Translations under genes and position numbers: made by a program
Notes under the pieces: model-generated
What the model saw: the letters and a program-made list of their open reading frames with translations, nothing else
The model's database searches: none
Told to the model about the DNA's origin: nothing
Assembly: GCA_012518115.1 (NCBI GenBank)
Contig: JAAYTD010000026.1
Location: 1 to 64,000 of the forward strand
DNA length: 64,000 bases
Direction of reading: 5' to 3'
Origin: Ignavibacteria bacterium
Lineage (GTDB): Bacteria; Bacteroidota; Ignavibacteria; Kapaibacteriales; UBA2268
In this document: positions 57,432 through 64,000 of the stretch, in pieces
Layout: each line of letters begins with the position of its first letter
How positions within the stretch are numbered: the stretch's first letter is position 1

Positions 57432-59828
57432 ATGAAAATAGGGAAAAAAATAATATTAATTGTATTATCATTCACAATGTTATTTCCTGCGAAAGTAATT
57501 TCACAAGAAGTTTATGAAAGTGAAGGTAAAAATTTTTGGCTAACTTTTTTACCAAATTACCATAACTCAAACACCAGTAATTCCACAGATTCTATATATA
57601 TTTTCATTACTTCGGAACAGCCCACCAAAGGCTCTATTTCATATAAATCATATTATCGAGGAAAATATCAAGACACTATATATCATTTTGAAATAAAACA
57701 AGCAAATGCAATACATAAATTTGCAATACATCCTTATTATTATGAACTCAAAGGATTTAATAACAGTGGAAACTTAACAGCGGGCGGAAATGATAACGAA
57801 ACAATACTAAATTATAAAACTTTTTATGTTCAAACAGAGCATAAATCCTCCGTCTATGCTTTTGAATATGCAGCTATGAGCGCGGAAGCTTTTATTGTCT
57901 TACCAACACCTTCTTTAGGAAATGAGTATTATGTGTTAGCTTATAATTCTGACGGTTCTCTTGGTATGTTTGATATATCAGGTTCATCTACGCCCTCTCA
58001 ATTTGCAATTGTCGCTACCGAAGATAATACAAATATTACTATAGAACCAAATTGCCGAACATATAAAACAGGCAATAAAAATGCGCAAAACATTGTAATG
58101 AACAAAGGCGAAGTATATCTTGTACAAGCACTTATTAATAGATATGAATTAAATAATGATTTGTCAGGAACTCATATAATAGCTGATAAAAAAATTGCAG
58201 TCTTTTCAGGACATCAACGAACAACTTTACCTGTAAAGCCAATAGGAGGTGTCTATTCTCCATCGCGTGACTGCTTAATAGAACAGCTTGTGCCTACTCA
58301 TGCTTGGGGAAGAAATGCTATTTTAACACCATTTGCTGAACCATCTGATTATCAAAAATCAGATAACAAAGATATTTTTAGAGTTATTGCCGCTAGAAAC
58401 GACACAAGAGTATTTTTTAATAACACAGAATTGTGTACATTGAATGCCGGCGAATTCTTAGAAAAAGAATTAGAAGCAGGATTACTTACTGCAAATAGAC
58501 CGATATTAGTTGCGTCTTATAAAAGAACATCAAAGTTTTCTTCTTCTTTCTTAAGCCGAGGTATTGGTGATCCTTTAATGCTTGTTATTCCACCGGTAGA
58601 GCAATTTAAAAATAGACATAATATTGTCAACGCACAACTAGAAAATAATAAGATTATAACGGAACAATACTTAACTATTATTGCACACGACACTAGTATA
58701 AATAAAATATATGTTGACAATCAATTAATTGATAAAAATAAATTTATAACTATTCCCAAAAGTGGATTTTCATACGCACATATTAGAACAACGGATAATG
58801 GACATAAAATTACTTCCGAAGATAATATAGCTGTCCAAATATATGGATATGGAGTAGCCGTTTCATACGGATATATGGGCGGAATGAATTTTAAAGATTT
58901 AGAAAAAGATAAAATTATCTATAAAATAGATACCTGTGCAGGCTCTATTGATTTTATGTATAACGAAATATTTAGTTCAGGTATAAAAAAATATGAAATT
59001 ACAGAAAAAGTTAATTGTAATATTATAGAGAAAAAATTAACTAACAAACATATTAATTTACAAATTGAAAAAATTGATAAAACAAAACCAGCTTACTATA
59101 CAATTAAAATTATTGATATCTATGATGCTGAAACAATTTTCAAAGATAGCGTATTCTCTTATATTATCAATATTAAAGGATTACCGAACGAAGACAATAA
59201 GATAACTTTTGGAAAATGTAAAGTAGGTACGATAAATACGCAAAAATTTAGCATACAAAACAATAGTTCTTTTGATATCCTTATTGATAATAGCGCATTA
59301 TTGTTGTCTGAAAAAACAAACTTTACTATTGCTATGGAAAACTTGCCTAAGAACTTGAAAAGTGGCGAAAAAATGGATGTTAAAATTTGTTACGCTCCTA
59401 CTTATGTAAATCCTAAAGAACAAACGATTGATTATGATACTTTGAAATTAAATAAACTTTGCATTAACGAAAACATCTATCTTAGCGGCGTACCTATTGC
59501 TGACACATTAGATTTTTCTATAAAATGCGATATTCCTATAAGAATGATTGCCGATTCTGTTGATGTAAGCATAGAAGTTCCGGTAATTTATCCTAATCCA
59601 TCAAGTAATAATAGTTTCTATAAATTTACTTTAAATGAAAAACAAAATATAAAAATGGATATTTTTGGAACAGACGGACAATTTATACAGAATATATTAG
59701 ATACATATATGCCCGAAGGAAACTATGAAATAAGTTTACCTATTTATAATCTTAAAACAGGAAGCTATTTAGTAAAATTACAAACAAAAAACAAAACTTT
59801 TTTCAATAAATTTATTATTCACAAATAG
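57432..59828 (+). CDS. IgGFc-binding-like N-terminal domain protein with T9SS C-terminal domain
   Basis: SEGKNFWLTFLPNYHNSN...FIVLPTPSLGNEYYVLAYN...QFAIVATEDNTNITIEPN...GTHIIADKKIAVFSGHQRTTLP; C-term PVIYPNPSSNNSFYKF...YNLKTGSYLVKLQTKNKTFFNKFIIHK. Confidence 0.82.
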   Translation: MKIGKKIILIVLSFTMLFPAKVISQEVYESEGKNFWLTFLPNYHNSNTSNSTDSIYIFITSEQPTKGSISYKSYYRGKYQDTIYHFEIKQANAIHKFAIHPYYYELKGFNNSGNLTAGGNDNETILNYKTFYVQTEHKSSVYAFEYAAMSAEAFIVLPTPSLGNEYYVLAYNSDGSLGMFDISGSSTPSQFAIVATEDNTNITIEPNCRTYKTGNKNAQNIVMNKGEVYLVQALINRYELNNDLSGTHIIADKKIAVFSGHQRTTLPVKPIGGVYSPSRDCLIEQLVPTHAWGRNAILTPFAEPSDYQKSDNKDIFRVIAARNDTRVFFNNTELCTLNAGEFLEKELEAGLLTANRPILVASYKRTSKFSSSFLSRGIGDPLMLVIPPVEQFKNRHNIVNAQLENNKIITEQYLTIIAHDTSINKIYVDNQLIDKNKFITIPKSGFSYAHIRTTDNGHKITSEDNIAVQIYGYGVAVSYGYMGGMNFKDLEKDKIIYKIDTCAGSIDFMYNEIFSSGIKKYEITEKVNCNIIEKKLTNKHINLQIEKIDKTKPAYYTIKIIDIYDAETIFKDSVFSYIINIKGLPNEDNKITFGKCKVGTINTQKFSIQNNSSFDILIDNSALLLSEKTNFTIAMENLPKNLKSGEKMDVKICYAPTYVNPKEQTIDYDTLKLNKLCINENIYLSGVPIADTLDFSIKCDIPIRMIADSVDVSIEVPVIYPNPSSNNSFYKFTLNEKQNIKMDIFGTDGQFIQNILDTYMPEGNYEISLPIYNLKTGSYLVKLQTKNKTFFNKFIIHK

Positions 59829-59871
59829 AAAAACAAATAAAATTTTTAAATAAAAATACGAGGTAATTAAT

Positions 59872-61695
59872 ATGAAACTCTACAAATTATTTTTGCTATC
59901 TATTGCATTTATGATAGCTATTAGTAGCAATTCTTTTGCACAAGTTTATGAAATTGAACCTAAAGTTGAAGGTTGCGTGAAAGGAAAACTTTCCTCTGCT
60001 GAAATCACTAAAATTATGAATCTTATAAACAAAATGCGTAAGCATCATAAGCTAGGCGAAATACCATGGCTTGCAGACAAAGAAAACATATCTCAATCTG
60101 CTGCTTTAAGTATGTTAGCAACAGGAATTATGTCGCATGGCTCGGTTACAGGAAAATGTTCTGATGCAGATTCTGATTTAGGACGCAAAACCTCAAACTT
60201 ATCTATGGCTATGTCGACTGCCAACTCGGGTTTTTCATCTCAATCACATATAATCGGTTGGCTTATTGATAATCATAGCCAAACACAGCCACATTCTGTT
60301 GGACATAGACGTGTAATTATAAATCCTTACTTAAAAGGTACTTGTTTAGGTAAAGCAAACGGCAAACATCCAACTAACACAAATTGGTATTTAGGAGCTG
60401 CTACTTTATATGGCATTGAAGGCTCTGCAATGCAAAAATCAACTTGCGAAAATGATTTTGTTGCATATCCTTATGAAAACTATCCACCTGAATGGGTTGA
60501 CAAAAAATTTTATTTAAGTTTTAATCCTATAGCTGATCCAGATTGGTGGTGGGGCAACAACAATAAAGTAAAGTTTGAAAATACTGAAGTTAAAATGACA
60601 ACAGAAGATGGCAAACCTGTTAATGTACATGACGTAGTATTTGACTATGAATCTTGGGGTTGTTTAGTAAATAACTTATCTTGGAAAGCAGATAATTTAC
60701 AAGATAACGTAAAATATATCGTTCAAATTAATAATGTTATCGTAAATGGTGCAACAAGAAATTACACTTATTGGTTCAAACTAACAAACGAAGGCAGTCA
60801 AGAAGACCCAGTGGCAAAAGCGCCTAAACTTGTTTCTCCTGCTAATGGTACAGAAAATATTGACTTAACTAATCCTGTTACTTTCTCTTGGAAAGCAGCA
60901 CAAAATATCACTAAATATGAAATACAGATTTCAGAAAACAATGAATTTACATATATCTATGACAATAAAGAGGTTACAGGAACAAGTGTAGCTATTTCTT
61001 CATTGACACCTGGAAATAAATTCTTCTGGCGAGTAGCTGGATTTGATAGCAACCTAAATCCTCACTACTCTGAAACTTGGTGGTTTACAACTTCTAAGAA
61101 AACTATTGAACCTCCTGTTATAGTTTATCCAAAAGAAAACGAAACCGATGTTGCAAGAAGAGAGAATTATATTTGGAATAAAGTTGATGATGCTAAACAC
61201 TATAAATTACAAATTGCTAAAGATGAAAATTTCTCTGACGGTAAAGTTGTTGTTGATCAAGACAAAATTACAGAAACTTCTTACTATCTAACTGACGAAC
61301 AAAGTTTAGAAGCAAATACAGATTATTATTGGAGATTAGCTGCTGTTTTGCCATCGGGAGTATCAACAAGCTGGACAAAAGCAACTAAATTTACAACAGG
61401 AACTACATATTCTTCTATAAGTACAATAAATCAAATAGATTATACTTTAATATGTCCAAATCCTGCAAATAATAAGTGTTCGCTAATAGGAAACTTAACC
61501 GAAGATATAACACATTTGCAACTACTTATCTGCGATTTAACAGGAAAAATAATAGAGCAATTTGACTTAGGAAAATTAAAAGCAGGTAATTTTATCTATA
61601 CTTTTGATGTATCTAAATTAACAAGTGGAAGTTATAATATGATATTAAAAGTTGGCAACAAAACAAAATTAGAAAAACTGTTTATTAGCCGATAA
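59872..61695 (+). CDS. CAP/SCP-domain secreted protein with FN3-like domains and T9SS C-terminal domain
   Basis: IMNLINKMRKHHKLGEIPWLADKENISQSAALSMLATGIMSHG...SVGHRRVIINPYL; FSWKAAQNITKYEIQISENNEF / YIWNKVDDAKHYKLQIAKDENF; C-term CPNPANNKCSLIGNL...FDVSKLTSGSYNMILKVGNKTKLEKLFISR. Confidence 0.85.
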   Translation: MKLYKLFLLSIAFMIAISSNSFAQVYEIEPKVEGCVKGKLSSAEITKIMNLINKMRKHHKLGEIPWLADKENISQSAALSMLATGIMSHGSVTGKCSDADSDLGRKTSNLSMAMSTANSGFSSQSHIIGWLIDNHSQTQPHSVGHRRVIINPYLKGTCLGKANGKHPTNTNWYLGAATLYGIEGSAMQKSTCENDFVAYPYENYPPEWVDKKFYLSFNPIADPDWWWGNNNKVKFENTEVKMTTEDGKPVNVHDVVFDYESWGCLVNNLSWKADNLQDNVKYIVQINNVIVNGATRNYTYWFKLTNEGSQEDPVAKAPKLVSPANGTENIDLTNPVTFSWKAAQNITKYEIQISENNEFTYIYDNKEVTGTSVAISSLTPGNKFFWRVAGFDSNLNPHYSETWWFTTSKKTIEPPVIVYPKENETDVARRENYIWNKVDDAKHYKLQIAKDENFSDGKVVVDQDKITETSYYLTDEQSLEANTDYYWRLAAVLPSGVSTSWTKATKFTTGTTYSSISTINQIDYTLICPNPANNKCSLIGNLTEDITHLQLLICDLTGKIIEQFDLGKLKAGNFIYTFDVSKLTSGSYNMILKVGNKTKLEKLFISR

Positions 61696-61736
61696 ATCAA
61701 AAACACTGTTTTATTATTTAACAATAAAATCCAAAT

Positions 61737-61772
61737 AAAAATGCCTTTTTTATTGATAGAAAAGGCATTTTT
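61737..61772 (+). terminator. Rho-independent terminator after CAP-domain gene
   Basis: AAAAATGCCTTTT-tattgatag(a)-AAAAGGCATTTTT, then T/A-rich tail; 13-bp perfect stem. Confidence 0.85.
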
Positions 61773-61821
61773 ATATATTTTTTTCAACAAATTACAAATT
61801 ATTGCTTTTTTTTTCATTTTT

Positions 61822-61855
61822 TTTGCAATTTTTACAAAAAAAATGTGTATTTTAG
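61822..61855 (+). promoter_or_regulatory. Candidate rpoC promoter
   Basis: TTTG (61822-61825) - N22 - TATTTTAG (61848-61855; 7/8 to TAnnTTTG). Confidence 0.3.
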
Positions 61856-61953
61856 ATACTTTTCTTATTAGTCTTTAATAGACTTTCAAGATTATTTGCA
61901 AAAAATAGTGAAAAATATATAAGTTAGAATAGAATAAGGAGCCTTTTTTTATA

Positions 61954-64000
61954 ATGAAACCTGTAAATATGTCATATCGTGGATTTAATCAAATCTCAAT
62001 TAAGTTAGCTTCTCCTGACGACATTCTTAATCGTTCTCATGGTGAAGTTACTAAGCCCGAAACAATCAATTATCGTTCATTCCGTCCGGAAAAAGATGGT
62101 TTGTTTTGCGAAAAAATATTTGGTCCTATTCGTGATTGGGAATGTGCTTGTGGAAAATATAAGCGTATTCGTTACAAAGGTATTATATGCGATAGATGTG
62201 GTGTAGAAGTAACACAAAAATCTGTTAGACGGGATAGAATGGGTCATATCACTCTTGCTGTCCCTGTTGTTCATATTTGGTTTTTGCGATCATTACCTAG
62301 CAAGATAGCTTGTGTATTAGGCATGCCGACTAGAGATGTTGAACGTATTACTTATTACGAATCTTATGTTGTTGTTTCTCCCGGAAAACTTGGATTAAAC
62401 GCAAAGGATTTAATTACAGAAGATCAATATCTTGAGATTTTAGAATCTTTAGAAGGAACAGGAAATGAGGAACTTGATGACGATGATCCTAATAAATTTA
62501 TAGCTCTTATAGGTGCTGAAGGTATAAAAGAACTTTTGAAACGTTCCGATCCTGAGGTTATTTATCGTGAATTAAAAGAACAAATAAAAACAGAAACTTC
62601 TCAAATAAAAAAAGCAGAAACATTCAAAAGGCTTCGCGTACTTGATTCTTTCCGTCAAAGTACAAGGAATCCTAAATTGAAAAACGAACCTGAATGGATG
62701 GTTTTAGATGTAATACCGGTTACGCCTCCTGATTTACGACCACTTGTGCCGTTAGAAGGTGGAAGATTTGCAACTTCTGATTTAAATGATTTATACAGAA
62801 GAGTTATTATCCGAAACAATCGATTAAAACGTCTTATTGATATTAAAGCTCCTGAGGTCATACTTCGCAATGAAAAACGTATGTTGCAAGAGTCCGTAGA
62901 TGCACTTTTTGACAATTCAAGACGTGCTGTTCGCAGCGAATCGCAACGTGCTTTAAAATCATTAGCAGATACATTAAAAGGGAAAACAGGTCGTTTCCGT
63001 CAAAATTTATTAGGTAAACGTGTTGATTACTCAGGACGTTCCGTTATTGTCGTAGGACCTGAATTAAAGTTACATGAATGTGGCTTACCGAAAGATTTAG
63101 CATTAGAACTATTTAAACCGTTCATCATAAGACGATTAGTTGAGCGTGGTTACGTAAAAACCGTAAAAAGTGCAAAAAAAATGATAGAACGTAAAGCTAC
63201 CGAAGTTTATGACATTCTTGAAATGGTTATAAGCGGTCATCCGGTAATGCTAAATAGAGCTCCTACTTTGCACCGGCTTGGTATTCAAGCTTTCCAACCA
63301 CGTTTGATAGAAGGTAAAGCTATTCAGTTACATCCGCTAGTTTGTACTGCATTTAATGCGGATTTCGACGGTGATCAAATGGCAGTCCATTTACCAATTT
63401 CATTTGAAGCTCAACTTGAAGCTATGTTACTTTTACTAGCACCACACAATATTATGCACACACAAAATGGCGATCCTATAGCAGTACCTTCACAAGATAT
63501 GGTACTTGGAATGTATTATTTGACTAAAATGCGAAAGGGTGATGTAGGCGAAGGTAAAGTTTTTGCATCTGTTGATGAACTTTTAGTAGCTCATAATTTA
63601 GGTTACGTAGATTTACACGCAAAAATTAAAGTACGCTATAAAAATAAACTGATAGAAACAACAACAGGACGTGTAATATTTAATCAAATCGTACCTGAAG
63701 AATTAGGATTTTTAAATGAAGTTCTTACAAAAAAACGATTGAGACAAATTATCGGATATTGTTTTCGCTCTGTTGGATTAGATAAAACTGCTGTATTTCT
63801 TGATGATTTGAAAAACATAGGTTTCAAATATGCAACTTCTGGCGGACTTTCTGTAAATATAACAGATATAATTATTCCTCAAGACAAGGAAGATATTGTA
63901 AATAATGCACATGATAAAATTGATACTATAGAACGTGCCTATGTAAATGGAGTTATCTCTTCAGGCGAACGCTATAATAAAATTATTGATACTTGGTCAA
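61954..64000 (+). CDS. rpoC: DNA-directed RNA polymerase subunit beta' (3' partial; runs off window)
   Basis: Translated by eye: [101 protein letters not shown] near 63354. Absent from ORF track because no in-window stop. Confidence 0.98.
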   Translation, partial: MKPVNMSYRGFNQISIKLASPDDILNRSHGEVTKPETINYRSFRPEKDGLFCEKIFGPIRDWECACGKYKRIRYKGIICDRCGVEVTQKSVRRDRMGHITLAVPVVHIWFLRSLPSKIACVLGMPTRDVERITYYESYVVVSPGKLGLNAKDLITEDQYLEILESLEGTGNEELDDDDPNKFIALIGAEGIKELLKRSDPEVIYRELKEQIKTETSQIKKAETFKRLRVLDSFRQSTRNPKLKNEPEWMVLDVIPVTPPDLRPLVPLEGGRFATSDLNDLYRRVIIRNNRLKRLIDIKAPEVILRNEKRMLQESVDALFDNSRRAVRSESQRALKSLADTLKGKTGRFRQNLLGKRVDYSGRSVIVVGPELKLHECGLPKDLALELFKPFIIRRLVERGYVKTVKSAKKMIERKATEVYDILEMVISGHPVMLNRAPTLHRLGIQAFQPRLIEGKAIQLHPLVCTAFNADFDGDQMAVHLPISFEAQLEAMLLLLAPHNIMHTQNGDPIAVPSQDMVLGMYYLTKMRKGDVGEGKVFASVDELLVAHNLGYVDLHAKIKVRYKNKLIETTTGRVIFNQIVPEELGFLNEVLTKKRLRQIIGYCFRSVGLDKTAVFLDDLKNIGFKYATSGGLSVNITDIIIPQDKEDIVNNAHDKIDTIERAYVNGVISSGERYNKIIDTWS

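Noticed and set aside
62077-62915. Minus-strand ORFs 62077-62274 and 62655-62915
   Set aside because: Antisense to rpoC, which is strongly supported but not in the track because it runs off the window.
1-64000. tRNA, rRNA, prophage, transposon or defence-island content
   Set aside because: No cloverleaf, rRNA, integrase, transposase, restriction, toxin-antitoxin or phage-structural signatures were recognised in genes or intergenic gaps.

Overview
AT-rich (about 70% AT by eye) chromosomal window from a Bacteroidota/FCB-like bacterium. The placement is inferred from type IX secretion (T9SS) C-terminal domains, TTTG...TAnnTTTG promoter-like boxes, and a nusB/dprA/BamA-like/OmpA gene complement. 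About 46 protein genes are densely packed on both strands. I saw no tRNA, rRNA, CRISPR array, transposase, integrase or phage genes. Housekeeping genes include nusB, dprA, meaB, ssb, ksgA/rsmA, HIT, lplA-like, methylmalonyl-CoA epimerase, ECF sigma, NUDIX, mtnN, asd, maf, mutS, PBP1A and a 5' fragment of rpoC that runs off the right edge and is missing from the ORF track. Accessory content includes repeat-rich secreted proteins (LRR, WG, S8 peptidase, IgGFc-binding-like, CAP), two double-OmpA proteins plus a MotB, an array of PepSY-like repeats, and a metallopeptidase/beta-propeller/beta-barrel fusion. The main points for a second look are: (i) a dispersed intergenic element (3 copies) whose hairpins change compensatorily between copies; (ii) a cluster of short CCC-GTWN-GGG palindromes at 13.38-13.50 kb; (iii) rpoC not preceded by rpoB; (iv) a GH13 maltosyltransferase-like protein with altered catalytic motifs; (v) a histidine-kinase-like protein lacking the H-box His; (vi) a relic T9SS gene end after the WG gene; (vii) a 20-bp tandem repeat abutting a promoter; (viii) a membrane protein with three winged-helix-like modules. 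All family calls are by reading the translations; no database search was run.
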